Below the pieces are notes generated by a model. That model searched no databases, was not told the DNA's origin, and was given only the letters and a program-made list of their open reading frames with translations. 29,071 nucleotides of DNA from an uncultured Flavihumibacter sp. Lineage in GTDB: Bacteria > Bacteroidota > Bacteroidia > Chitinophagales > Chitinophagaceae. Below are positions 1 to 7,559 of this stretch, in pieces. The stretch spans positions 1 through 29,071 of the forward strand of contig CAMLPA010000004.1 of the NCBI GenBank assembly GCA_946481605.1, read 5' to 3'. Each line of letters starts with the position of its first letter. The stretch's first letter is position 1. Position numbers and translations under genes: made by a program.

Positions 1-1
1 C

Positions 2-424
2 GGATTCGAAACCTATTGCCCCCTTTCCAAATACCGCCGCAAATGGAGCGATCGCGTCAAGATCGTGGAAGAGCCGCTTTTCAAAAGTTATGTTTTTGTC
101 CGCCTCTCGGAAAACGAGCATGCCCGGGTGCGCACAATTGATGGTGTGGTGAACTTCGTATACTGGTGCGGCAAGCCCGCCATCGTTAAAGATGAAGAAA
201 TTGTTATCATCCGTAAGTTCCTGAACGAGCACCAGGGCGCCGAAATCGTGCAGGTGCAACTCAAGGAAGGGGTGAAGGCGGTGGTACAGCAGGGCATCTT
301 CATGAACGAGGAAGGGTTGGTGGTGAAGGTGCGCCACAAAACTGTAGAACTCCGGCTGGAGCGGCTGGGCGTGGCGCTGATCGCCACTTTGGACCGAAAT
401 AATGTGTTACCGATGGCGAAGTGA
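2..424 (+). CDS. NusG/UpxY-family transcription antiterminator, 5'-truncated by window edge
   Basis: The frame is open from base 2 and runs to TGA at 422-424, so only the C-terminal 140 residues are present; the GTG at 65 is an internal codon, not the start. The visible start (GFETYCPLSKYRRKW) is the end of a NusG N-terminal domain, whose core continues as EPLFKSYVFVRL. The last 60 residues (from KEGVKAVVQQGIF) fit a KOW domain. NusG paralogues of the UpxY type bind RNA polymerase and let it read through termination signals in the leaders of capsule operons; that role is known for the family and inferred here from position just before a polysaccharide cluster. Unusually, two opposite-strand genes separate it from the first export gene, and its 3' end overlaps the convergent membrane gene by 18 bases. 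Its codons look richer in G and C than those of the cassette that follows. Confidence 0.88.
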   Translation, partial: GFETYCPLSKYRRKWSDRVKIVEEPLFKSYVFVRLSENEHARVRTIDGVVNFVYWCGKPAIVKDEEIVIIRKFLNEHQGAEIVQVQLKEGVKAVVQQGIFMNEEGLVVKVRHKTVELRLERLGVALIATLDRNNVLPMAK

Positions 425-1492
425 TCGCTCCTTTATGAAATTTGCCCCAATTATTACAGCCGCAGCTATCCATACACCCAAAGAAACCCATAAGTGCTGA
501 GTATTGGTTAATGAAGGGTAAGCGCCTGTTGCATAGCGCCAGGAAATCCATCCTCCTGCAAATAGCGGTACCAGCGCCTGCAATATTCTTTTTCTTCCAG
601 GCGATGAAGCCAATTGCTGAAACCGCAACCTGATGCCCGTAAGATCAGCGAAAACCAGGTATACCATGCTGTTCAGCAAAAAATCAATATTCAACACAAG
701 GGTGTTCAGGATATGAAATAAACATGCTGCCAACAACCAAAGGAGCCAGCTTTTCCTGGAATGTAACAAAAAGAACAGCGCGGAGAGCTCAAATAATACG
801 GCCGTTACATCCATTAATTTAAAGACAGCGAACGGGGCATTTATGAAATACCCGGATAGGAATGCTGTTCTGTTCAGGTTAAAATATCCGCCATAAAGCC
901 AGGATGCAGTACCGCTTACATCCATATTAAAATTAACCCAGTTTAGCGCCTTCTCGTAGCCTGCTGAAAAAAAGGCGAAACAAAGGATTAAACCAAACAG
1001 GGCAATGCTTTTTTGAGTGCGGCTGGGATTTGTTTTCTTATCGGGAAGCAGTGCAAAATAACTACCTCCATCCGTAAAAGCCAAACATGCGAGTAGTGCG
1101 TATACCAGGAAAGAATGGTCAATTTTCCCGAAGGAGAACTGGAAGTTCATGCAGATGATTGTACCTGCCACATATACTAAACTGCTGAACCTGCTTTTAA
1201 TTCCTGCGATAATGCAAACATTGCAACAAAGCAGTAATACCTCCATCCCGGAAAAGAAGGCAGGAGAAGGAAAGCCATGTGAAAATGCGGCAATACTGAA
1301 AGGTGGCGGATTGAAGAGCGCCTTGGGCATACTGGCTATCCAGCTATAATCAGGAGGATAAAATATTAGTAAAAAAACACCCAGCATTAATCTGAAGAAG
1401 CCAAGGTTCTCAGGTTTAACAACAGTTGATGCTGATATTCTGCTCCAGAAATTTTGATTTGCCTTACCCGCGAAATTGTATAAAACGCTCAC
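407..1492 (-). CDS. Polytopic membrane protein, HTTM-like
   Basis: A 361-residue protein with about eight hydrophobic segments. The N-terminal part (LGFFRLMLGVFLLIF, then a loop with LFNPPPF) and the central FSFGKIDHSFLVYALLACLAF resemble the HTTM (horizontally transferred transmembrane) family, which contains the membrane domain of vitamin K-dependent gamma-carboxylase and the SdpB proteins of toxin-maturation systems. No soluble catalytic domain is visible. The start is a GTG at 1490-1492 directly preceded by an in-frame TAA, so no earlier start is possible. It overlaps the end of the upstream minus-strand frame by 29 bases, which suggests translational coupling of the two. It is transcribed against the capsule cluster and its stop overlaps the antiterminator gene. 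The family assignment rests on motif resemblance only; the substrate is unknown. Confidence 0.72.
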   Translation of the reverse strand: MSVLYNFAGKANQNFWSRISASTVVKPENLGFFRLMLGVFLLIFYPPDYSWIASMPKALFNPPPFSIAAFSHGFPSPAFFSGMEVLLLCCNVCIIAGIKSRFSSLVYVAGTIICMNFQFSFGKIDHSFLVYALLACLAFTDGGSYFALLPDKKTNPSRTQKSIALFGLILCFAFFSAGYEKALNWVNFNMDVSGTASWLYGGYFNLNRTAFLSGYFINAPFAVFKLMDVTAVLFELSALFFLLHSRKSWLLWLLAACLFHILNTLVLNIDFLLNSMVYLVFADLTGIRLRFQQLASSPGRKRILQALVPLFAGGWISWRYATGAYPSLTNTQHLWVSLGVWIAAAVIIGANFIKERSLRHR

Positions 1493-1979
1493 TTACAATG
1501 TTTTTTGAGATGATGTCTGATGTTTTAAGAGACAGGGTTATCTTGCTTTTTACAATTTTAAAAGCATTCGCCCTGATGCCCTGCGCTTGTAATTTGGTCC
1601 TGAACCAGTTCTCCAATTCCCTGAAATCAGCGGGAGAAAGCGCCTCTCTCTGATAAAGTCCAATATTCTGTTCCAGGAGCTTTCGAAGTCCACTTCCCTT
1701 TATTGTATCTCTTTCAAATCCAAGATCAAATCCCAGCATCGCACCAAAATACTGTATGGGGATTGGAGAGATCAAAGCTCCGGGATCAATTTTATGCCAG
1801 TCGCTGTCGTGAACAAACACTTCTGTTGTTGTCAGATCAAGTGTTTGGCCGGATTTTTGGACGGAACTCGCCCCTGATAGAAGCGGGATGGCGGGGTAAG
1901 GCTAATGCCAGTAGAGTCGCAGAAAGAAAGGTGTGAACAATAGAAGGAGGATCAGGCACGCTGATCGTAAAGAAAACAT
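1464..1979 (-). pseudogene. Small membrane-anchored protein gene interrupted by an in-frame TAG
   Basis: From an ATG at 1977-1979 the frame encodes a hydrophobic signal/anchor (MFSLRSACLILLLLFTPFFL) ending in LRLYWH. A TAG at 1902-1904 follows, and the same frame then stays open for 145 residues to 1464. The residues straight after the stop (PYPAIPLLSGASS, then KSGQTLDLTTTE) look like normal protein, so the GTG at 1818-1820 is probably not the native start. Read through, the product would be about 171 residues with one N-terminal membrane helix and a soluble C-terminal domain. The next gene downstream, overlapping by 29 bases, is an HTTM-like membrane protein. A short anchored protein followed by an HTTM protein recalls SdpA/SdpB, but I see no clear SdpA motif. 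A weak -7-like TATTATTG lies upstream (minus strand, 2018-2025). Alternatives are a genuine protein starting at 1820, or a sequencing error at the TAG. Confidence 0.5.
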
Positions 1980-2094
1980 GGTATGATTGAGTTAACAGGT
2001 TCATGTTGTCCAGGATTCAATAATACTATAATATTTACCGTTTATGCGTTACGGCTCAAAAAATCACACCTCCAATGGCATGTCTGGTGCTAAA

Positions 2095-2119
2095 AACGGA
2101 AAGTAAGTTTCTATCCGTT
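2095..2119 (+). promoter_or_regulatory. Inverted repeat in promoter spacer, possible operator
   Basis: AACGGA (2095-2100) and TCCGTT (2114-2119) are perfect reverse complements separated by 13 bases. After one mismatch the pairing continues with AG (2102-2103) and CT (2111-2112). The right arm ends on the first base of the -7 element TATATTTG, so a bound regulator would cover the promoter spacer. No cognate regulator can be named from this window. Confidence 0.35.
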
Positions 2120-2126
2120 ATATTTG
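2119..2126 (+). promoter_or_regulatory. Bacteroidota-type -7 promoter element before the export genes
   Basis: TATATTTG is an exact match to the TAnnTTTG -7 consensus of Bacteroidota primary-sigma promoters. No good TTTG -33 element is seen about 19 bases upstream (the position reads CGG), so the promoter may be weak or activator-dependent. It would drive the gene starting at 2260. Confidence 0.45.
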
Positions 2127-2259
2127 CGCTTATTTGAAGGTTATTACGCTATTTAATAATAAACTGTGTAATACATAGGGTTTTATTTTTTAATATTTTT
2201 CACGCTGTGAGTGAGGTGGCGGAGCTGTATTTCTAATAATCAGGTTGAATTGTAAATAA

Positions 2260-3048
2260 ATGAAAAAAAACATAAACGGCGTTTTGCTGATGCTCGCTGC
2301 TTTTTTCTTCGCCTCATGTGGGGGGGCGAACCGGAAACTGACCGCTGAAGCTGTTTATTTCCGAAATCTCAACGACAGTTTACTGGCGAATGCCACTACG
2401 ATTACTGAGCACAAAATCAGTAAGGGCGATATTCTTTCTGTGAACATATTCACCGCCAATGAAACCAACGCAAAACTGCTCAACCCATATACTGCTTCCT
2501 CAAAAGAAGGAGATGGTGCAGGGGCGGAACAGGGATATCTGGTGGATATGAAAGGCATGATCACTTTCCCGGTTTTAGGGGAAGTGCACGCAGAAGGGCT
2601 TACAAAATCGGAGTTGCGGGACCTGGTTAAAAAACTGGCATTGGAGAAAGCCGTGGATGATGCGATCGTTTCCGTGCGGTTAATGAATTATAAAATAACG
2701 CTACTGGGAGAAGTGAACAGGCCTTCTTCTTATAATATTCCCAATGAGAAAGTGACCATTTTTGACGCGATTGGCCTGGCGGGAGACCTTACGGTTTTCG
2801 GGAGAAGGGATAACATTAGAATCATCCGGGAAAATGGTGATAAAAAGGAGACGGGTATTATCAATATCAACGACGGGAATGTTTTCAATTCCCCCTATTA
2901 CTTTCTTAAACAAAACGATATCGTTTATGTGGAAATGAACGAACGTAAGCTGTCAAGTGCCGATCAACTCACTACAAGAAGAGTTTCACTTGCTTTGGCA
3001 GCAGTAACGGCCGTAAGCCTTATAATTACAACTATTACCCGGTTTTAA
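2260..3048 (+). CDS. wza: Wza-like polysaccharide export outer-membrane lipoprotein
   Basis: A 262-residue protein of the polysaccharide biosynthesis/export family. It starts with a lipoprotein signal peptide whose lipobox is FASC with the lipidated cysteine at residue 20. A Poly_export domain follows from about residue 48 (HKISKGDILSVNIF) to about 135, then an SLBB-type segment from about 145 (ITLLGEVNRPSSYNIP). A single hydrophobic helix at about 242-260 forms the C-terminus, as in Wza where the C-terminal helices form the outer-membrane pore. The family assembles a ring that carries polysaccharide across the outer membrane in contact with the Wzc periplasmic domain. The Wzc-like gene begins 24 bases downstream, so the two are surely co-transcribed. 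The ATG is preceded by AT-rich sequence with no Shine-Dalgarno site, typical for this phylum. Confidence 0.92.
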   Translation: MKKNINGVLLMLAAFFFASCGGANRKLTAEAVYFRNLNDSLLANATTITEHKISKGDILSVNIFTANETNAKLLNPYTASSKEGDGAGAEQGYLVDMKGMITFPVLGEVHAEGLTKSELRDLVKKLALEKAVDDAIVSVRLMNYKITLLGEVNRPSSYNIPNEKVTIFDAIGLAGDLTVFGRRDNIRIIRENGDKKETGIININDGNVFNSPYYFLKQNDIVYVEMNERKLSSADQLTTRRVSLALAAVTAVSLIITTITRF

Positions 3049-3072
3049 AGATATTAAATCCATTTTCTTTCT

Positions 3073-5472
3073 ATGAATAAAGAAAGTCTGTTTGAACAGG
3101 ACAAAACAGAAGCGGATAATCAGGCTGTCAGCATAAAGGATATATTAATAAAGTACATTAATTATTCCTGGTTATTCATCCTGCTTTCAGCAATCTCCTT
3201 CACCATTGCATGGGGGTATCTGCGTTATGCGACACCCCATTACAATGTTGCTGCCACATTGATGATCAGAAACGACAATCCCAGAGCGGGTGGGCAGGCA
3301 GGAGATGCTATGTTCTCCTCTTTAATGCTCATGCAGTCTGCAACGAATAAGCAGAACGAAATTCAGATCATGCAGTCCCGCTCAATGTTGCTGCGTGTTG
3401 TTAAAACATTGGGCCTTTCCACACAGTATTATGTGGTTGGAAAGGTGAAAACCTCCAGTATTTACAAAGAATCTCCGATAGTGCTGGAGATTCTTAATAT
3501 AAAAGACAGTATGACTGCATTTTCAATGCAAGTGAAGCTGAAAGAAAATGGCACCTTTCGTTTAGGGGAGCAGGGCGCTGATTACAGATTGGGAGAACCA
3601 TTTTCGAATGCTCAGGGAACTTTTTCTCTGAAGTTGAATGAAAAGGTTCCACGCAATCCTGAGTACGATACTTACATTGTGCATTATGTGCCTGAATATG
3701 CAGCGGCAATGCAGTTGCTCTCGGCACTTTCCGTACTGCCGGCAAAGGACAACTCCAATGTGGTTAACCTTAGCATGGTTACGGACAATCCAACCCTTGG
3801 TGCAGACGTTTTGAATACGTTGATGGTTGAATACAATGCCGCAGCAGTAGAAGATAAAAATGAAACGAATCACCGGGTTATCGGGTTTCTTGACGACAGG
3901 CTGCGTATTGTTGAAAACCAGTTGGACAGCGTGGAGAGAGACCTCATGCAATTCAAGACTGCAGGAAACATAATTGATATTGCTGCTCAGTCAAGTTTCT
4001 ATTTTGAAAACCTCGGGGTCACCGCAAACGAAATCAGGGAACAGGAGATCAGGTTAAATGTGGTTTCATTGCTGGAAGATTATATTAAAGATCCTAAAAA
4101 CAGGGCAAACCTGGTGCCTTCAACGCTTGGAATTGATGATCCTGCGCTTGTTGGACTGGTAACAGCATACAATGAACTGCTGGCAAAGAAAACACAGGAA
4201 CTGCAAACGGGAGCCCGACCGGATGGCGCCGTTGTTGGTAATCTCGATAAAAATATCGAAGAAGTAAGGGTGAAAATGCTGAAGGCGCTTGGAAACGTTA
4301 AACTTGCCAATACCTCAGCCTTAAAAAAACTGGAATCTCAAAACGCCGGGTTTAAAAATGAAATAGCATCTATCCCTTCAAAGGAAAAAGGCGCACGGCA
4401 AATAGCAAGACAGCAGGAGATTAAACAAAGCCTTTATCTCTTTCTACTTCAAAAGAAGGAAGAATCTTCCATCGCCCTCGCTTCCACCATTGCTAACGCC
4501 CGGGTATTGGATCCCGCCCTCAACATAAGGAAAAAAGTAAGTCCTACCCCGGCTATTATCTACCTGATGGCTCTGGCAGCGGGTTTAATTATCCCGATAC
4601 TGATAATTTTACTGATTGACCTGTTCAACGACAAGGTTACAACGCGTAATGATATCACACGAAATACGCAAGCTCCCATTGTTGCGGAGATCGGCCATAG
4701 CGACAATTCAAATGTGCTGCTGTTTGGGGAACAGACAAGATCGGTTATCGCTGAACAGTTAAGAATCCTGCGTACCAACCTGCAGTTTCTGATGGGCGAT
4801 AAAATGAAGACTTCCACCATTCTGGTTACCTCTTCCTTCAGCGGCGAAGGAAAATCTTTTGTTTCAACCAATCTGGCAGGCGCAATGGCTATTTCAGGGA
4901 AGAAAACAGTTATTCTTGAATTCGACCTGAGAAAGCCGAAGATTATGACTGGCCTGGGCCTTAACAAAGCGCATGGCTTAACTAATTTTCTGGTAGGATC
5001 AATGGATATAGAGGACCTTGTCATACCAGTTAAAAGTGTTCCTAATCTTTTCGTTATTCCATGTGGCCCCGTTCCACCCAACCCTTCTGAAATATTACTC
5101 TCTCCGAATACTGAAAAATTGTTTTCCTGGCTGAAAGATAATTTTGATGTGGTTGTTATTGATAGCGCCCCCGTTGGTCTCGTAAGCGATGGGGTTACTT
5201 TGAGTGCTTTTGCGGATATGACGCTTTATGTAGTAAGGCAGCGTTATACTTTCAAGAAGCAGTTGCTGATGATTGATGAGTTGTACCGCCAGAAGAAGCT
5301 GCCTAAAATGGGTATACTTGTGAACGATGTTATTGCAGAAGGCGCAAAAGGCTATTATGGTTATGGGGCGGGCAGGTATGGATATGGCTACGGATATGGC
5401 TACGCCGGATTAGATGAAAAAGATGCCAAGAGAAAAAAAGGCTGGAGACGGTTTTTACCCTGGAAATTTTAA
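3073..5472 (+). CDS. wzc: Wzc-like polysaccharide co-polymerase / BY-type tyrosine kinase
   Basis: A 799-residue fusion of chain-length regulator and cytoplasmic tyrosine autokinase. The first membrane helix lies at about residues 33-52 (WLFILLSAISFTIAWGY), followed by a Wzz periplasmic domain with coiled-coil stretches, and the second helix is at about 495-518. The kinase domain carries Walker A SGEGKS (about 590-595), Walker A' FDLRKP (617-622) and Walker B VVVIDSAP (about 693-699). The tail at about 760-777 is a Gly/Tyr-rich cluster with eight tyrosines in 18 residues, the expected autophosphorylation site. Cycling between phosphorylated and unphosphorylated states controls polymer length and export in this family. 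No Wzb-type phosphatase gene is seen in this window. It lies between the export lipoprotein and a small membrane protein. Confidence 0.95.
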   Translation: MNKESLFEQDKTEADNQAVSIKDILIKYINYSWLFILLSAISFTIAWGYLRYATPHYNVAATLMIRNDNPRAGGQAGDAMFSSLMLMQSATNKQNEIQIMQSRSMLLRVVKTLGLSTQYYVVGKVKTSSIYKESPIVLEILNIKDSMTAFSMQVKLKENGTFRLGEQGADYRLGEPFSNAQGTFSLKLNEKVPRNPEYDTYIVHYVPEYAAAMQLLSALSVLPAKDNSNVVNLSMVTDNPTLGADVLNTLMVEYNAAAVEDKNETNHRVIGFLDDRLRIVENQLDSVERDLMQFKTAGNIIDIAAQSSFYFENLGVTANEIREQEIRLNVVSLLEDYIKDPKNRANLVPSTLGIDDPALVGLVTAYNELLAKKTQELQTGARPDGAVVGNLDKNIEEVRVKMLKALGNVKLANTSALKKLESQNAGFKNEIASIPSKEKGARQIARQQEIKQSLYLFLLQKKEESSIALASTIANARVLDPALNIRKKVSPTPAIIYLMALAAGLIIPILIILLIDLFNDKVTTRNDITRNTQAPIVAEIGHSDNSNVLLFGEQTRSVIAEQLRILRTNLQFLMGDKMKTSTILVTSSFSGEGKSFVSTNLAGAMAISGKKTVILEFDLRKPKIMTGLGLNKAHGLTNFLVGSMDIEDLVIPVKSVPNLFVIPCGPVPPNPSEILLSPNTEKLFSWLKDNFDVVVIDSAPVGLVSDGVTLSAFADMTLYVVRQRYTFKKQLLMIDELYRQKKLPKMGILVNDVIAEGAKGYYGYGAGRYGYGYGYGYAGLDEKDAKRKKGWRRFLPWKF

Positions 5473-5487
5473 TGTAATCTGGTAACT

Positions 5488-5868
5488 ATGAATGAGGCTA
5501 AAGAATTTCATAACAATTTCAATACAAGGCTTCAGGTGGATTTTGTGAATGACAATCCAAGGGTGGTCACTGCTTTGGAATTTTTTGGGAATTACCTCAC
5601 AAAAATAAGCCCTAGACACATTTTGGTATCGGTTGTGGTATTGTATATTCTTTCAGTCAGCAATTCAGTGTTCAAGTATTTTCTTCTAGCCCGGGCAAGT
5701 GTGTTTGGGCTGAATGTCTATTTTGTAAATGAACAGATGAACAACAATTTGCTCCAGATGGTGCTGAATACACTGGTTTATTTTTTCATATACCTGGGCC
5801 TTGCAATGGTCTTTAAATTGCCTGCGGTGCTCGAATTGAGAAAGTTAATAGCTGACCGTAAACAATAA
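5488..5868 (+). CDS. Small two-helix membrane protein of unknown function
   Basis: A 126-residue protein I do not recognise. It has a polar N-terminus of about 45 residues, a membrane helix at about 50-68 (LVSVVVLYILSVSNSVF), a polar loop with YFVNEQMNNN, a second helix at about 88-106 (TLVYFFIYLGLAMVF) and a short basic C-terminus. It begins 15 bases after the kinase gene and ends 10 bases before the aminotransferase gene, so it is clearly a member of the operon. Its position next to the co-polymerase would fit an accessory subunit of the assembly complex, but nothing in the sequence proves this. The gene is unlikely to be spurious: tight spacing on both sides, clean helices and a good ATG. 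Confidence 0.8.
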   Translation: MNEAKEFHNNFNTRLQVDFVNDNPRVVTALEFFGNYLTKISPRHILVSVVVLYILSVSNSVFKYFLLARASVFGLNVYFVNEQMNNNLLQMVLNTLVYFFIYLGLAMVFKLPAVLELRKLIADRKQ

Positions 5869-5878
5869 TTTAATAATT

Positions 5879-6976
5879 ATGATACCCGTTACACAACCGT
5901 TATTGCCACCAATAGAAGAATTTAACGCGTATCTGCAAAAGATATGGGATAATAAGTGGCTGACAAATAATGGGCAGTTTCATCAGGAGTTGGAGGCCGC
6001 TTTGTGCGACTATCTGGGCGTAAAGTACATCTGTCTGTTTTCAAATGCTACGCTCGCTTTAATAACAGCGCTGCAGGCACTTAAAATCACGGGCGAAGTG
6101 ATCACCACACCATATAGTTTTGTAGCCACCACACATTCTTTGTGGTGGAATAATATTAAACCAGTTTTTGTAGATATTGAACCGGATTTTTTTAATATAG
6201 ATCCTGAAAAAATTGAGGCTGCCATTACGCCTCAAACAACAGCTATTATGCCTGTACACGTTTACGGCAATCCCTGTAAGATGGAAGAAATTCAAAGAAT
6301 TGCAGACGTGTATGGACTTAATGTTATTTATGATGCGGCACACGCCTTCGGTGTAAAGTATAAAAATAAGCCGGTAGTTAATTTTGGAGATTTGTCAGTG
6401 CTTAGCTTTCATGCTACTAAAGTATATAGTACAGTAGAGGGTGGCGCGATAATCTGCCACGATGAGAAAACTAAAAATAGGATTGACAAACTCAAAAACT
6501 TCGGCTTTGCTGATGAGGTCACAGTTGTTGCTCCCGGAATTAATGCTAAGTTGAATGAACTCCAGGCCGCATTTGGGCTGCTGCAGTTGAAATACATAGA
6601 CGGTGCGATCGCTGAAAGGAAAAAGATCCATCAACAATACCAGGCTGGCCTGGCGGATGTTAATGGTATCACTCAAATGAAAGAGTCTCCCGATTGGGAA
6701 ACCTGTTACGCCTATTACCCTGTCTTGATTGATAAGGAAAAGTATGGAATGACGCGGGATGAACTGTATGAGAAGCTTAAAGCCGGCGGTATATACGCCA
6801 GAAGGTACTTCTATCCGTTAATCAGCAATTTTCCCACGTATAAAGGGCTTCCTTCAGCCCGGAAAGATAACCTTGCTGTCGCGAACAGTGTAGCCGACAG
6901 AGTGCTTTGCCTGCCCATTTATCCCGGTCTTATGCATGATCAGGCGGAAACCATCATTAACCTGATCCGGAAGTAA
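5879..6976 (+). CDS. DegT/DnrJ/EryC1/StrS-family sugar aminotransferase
   Basis: A 365-residue PLP-dependent aminotransferase acting on nucleotide-linked keto-sugars. The Schiff-base lysine is K181 in SFHATKVYSTVEGG. The cofactor-ring aspartate is D152 in IYDAAHAFG. GEVITTPYSFVATTHS is typical of the family. The sequence looks most like enzymes that transaminate dTDP-4-keto-6-deoxyglucose to 4-amino-4,6-dideoxy sugars (VioA giving the gluco form, WecE giving the galacto form), but which epimer is made cannot be read from sequence alone. The next two genes, a beta-helix acyltransferase and a WecF-like transferase, fit N-acylation and then transfer of that amino sugar. The rmlA/rmlB genes for the dTDP-keto-sugar precursor are not in this window. 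Confidence 0.9.
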   Translation: MIPVTQPLLPPIEEFNAYLQKIWDNKWLTNNGQFHQELEAALCDYLGVKYICLFSNATLALITALQALKITGEVITTPYSFVATTHSLWWNNIKPVFVDIEPDFFNIDPEKIEAAITPQTTAIMPVHVYGNPCKMEEIQRIADVYGLNVIYDAAHAFGVKYKNKPVVNFGDLSVLSFHATKVYSTVEGGAIICHDEKTKNRIDKLKNFGFADEVTVVAPGINAKLNELQAAFGLLQLKYIDGAIAERKKIHQQYQAGLADVNGITQMKESPDWETCYAYYPVLIDKEKYGMTRDELYEKLKAGGIYARRYFYPLISNFPTYKGLPSARKDNLAVANSVADRVLCLPIYPGLMHDQAETIINLIRK

Positions 6977-6985
6977 ACAAAAGCT

Positions 6986-7534
6986 ATGAGTTCATCTTTT
7001 CTTTCAGCAGACGAGATAAGAAAAATAGGCTTTGCAAAGGTAGGGCTGAATGTGCTCATTAGCCGCTTTGCCAGATTCTATTCACCTGAAACCATGTACT
7101 TAGGGGATAATTTGCGCATTGACGACTTTTGCATTTTATCAGGAAAAATAAACCTGGCAAACAATATTCACATCTCCGCCTACAGTGCCCTTTACGGTAA
7201 ATTTGGGATTGAGTTACAGGATTATTCCGGAATATCACCGCGGTGCACTCTCTTTAGCGCAAGCGATGACTTTAGTGGAGAATTTATGATCAGCCCTATG
7301 GCACCACCGCAGCACACTAATGTACAGGGAGGTAAAATTGTGCTGGAGAAATTTGTCCAGATTGGCGCGGGAACCATCATTTTGCCTGGGGTCACAATAG
7401 AACAGGGAACAGCCATTGGGGCGTTAAGTTTAGTAAAAAAAAATCTTGATTCGTGGACCATATATGGCGGGAACCCACTTCGCGTGATAAAACCACGCAG
7501 TAAGAAAATACTGGAAAGGTATTCCTCCCTATAA
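6986..7534 (+). CDS. Left-handed beta-helix (hexapeptide) acyltransferase, putative amino-sugar N-acyltransferase
   Basis: A 182-residue protein with imperfect hexapeptide repeats (for example IGAGTIILPGVTIEQGTAIGALSLV) that form a left-handed beta-helix, and the usual C-terminal cap YGGNPLRVIKPRSKK. The order of motifs (LRIDDFCILSGKINL, ISAYSALYGKFGIELQDYSG, FSASDDFSGEF) matches acetyl-CoA-dependent sugar acyltransferases common in Bacteroidota polysaccharide loci. It lies 9 bases after the DegT aminotransferase and just before the WecF-like gene. Acylation of the newly formed 4-amino group is therefore the simplest role, equivalent to VioB or WecD in other organisms. O-acetylation of another sugar cannot be excluded. 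Confidence 0.85.
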   Translation: MSSSFLSADEIRKIGFAKVGLNVLISRFARFYSPETMYLGDNLRIDDFCILSGKINLANNIHISAYSALYGKFGIELQDYSGISPRCTLFSASDDFSGEFMISPMAPPQHTNVQGGKIVLEKFVQIGAGTIILPGVTIEQGTAIGALSLVKKNLDSWTIYGGNPLRVIKPRSKKILERYSSL

Positions 7535-7559
7535 TATAACATTGATTCATATAAAATAT

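Larger units (their letters stand above)
1980..2259 (+). other. Non-coding leader of the capsule operon
   Basis: About 280 bases with no plausible gene. It holds an inverted repeat at 2095-2119, a TAnnTTTG -7 element at 2119-2126, an A/T-only stem (TTATTA/TAATAA, 2141-2146 with 2154-2159) and a T-rich stretch at about 2180-2203. If transcription starts just after the -7 element, the export-gene mRNA has a leader of roughly 125 nucleotides. A leader of this kind, with a T-rich stretch after a weak stem, is where a NusG/UpxY-type factor could act; that is inference, since the stem is too weak to call a terminator. Confidence 0.6.

Noticed and set aside
1703..1936. 77-codon plus-strand frame
   Set aside because: Antisense to the small minus-strand gene; no motif, and the minus frame has protein-like character and overlaps its neighbour in operon fashion.
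1836..2003. 55-codon minus-strand frame starting at ATG 2001-2003
   Set aside because: It runs in another frame over the anchor of the interrupted gene, is rich in Pro/Ser and ends shortly; the frame from 1979 gives a more convincing anchor followed by coding-like sequence.
4560..5081. 173-codon minus-strand frame inside the kinase gene
   Set aside because: Antisense to the conserved Walker motifs of the Wzc-like kinase, which explain the sequence fully.
5350..5403. Short tandem DNA repeat (GGATATGGCTAC-like units)
   Set aside because: Explained by the Gly-Tyr tail of the kinase; not an independent repeat element, although slippage is noted among the findings.
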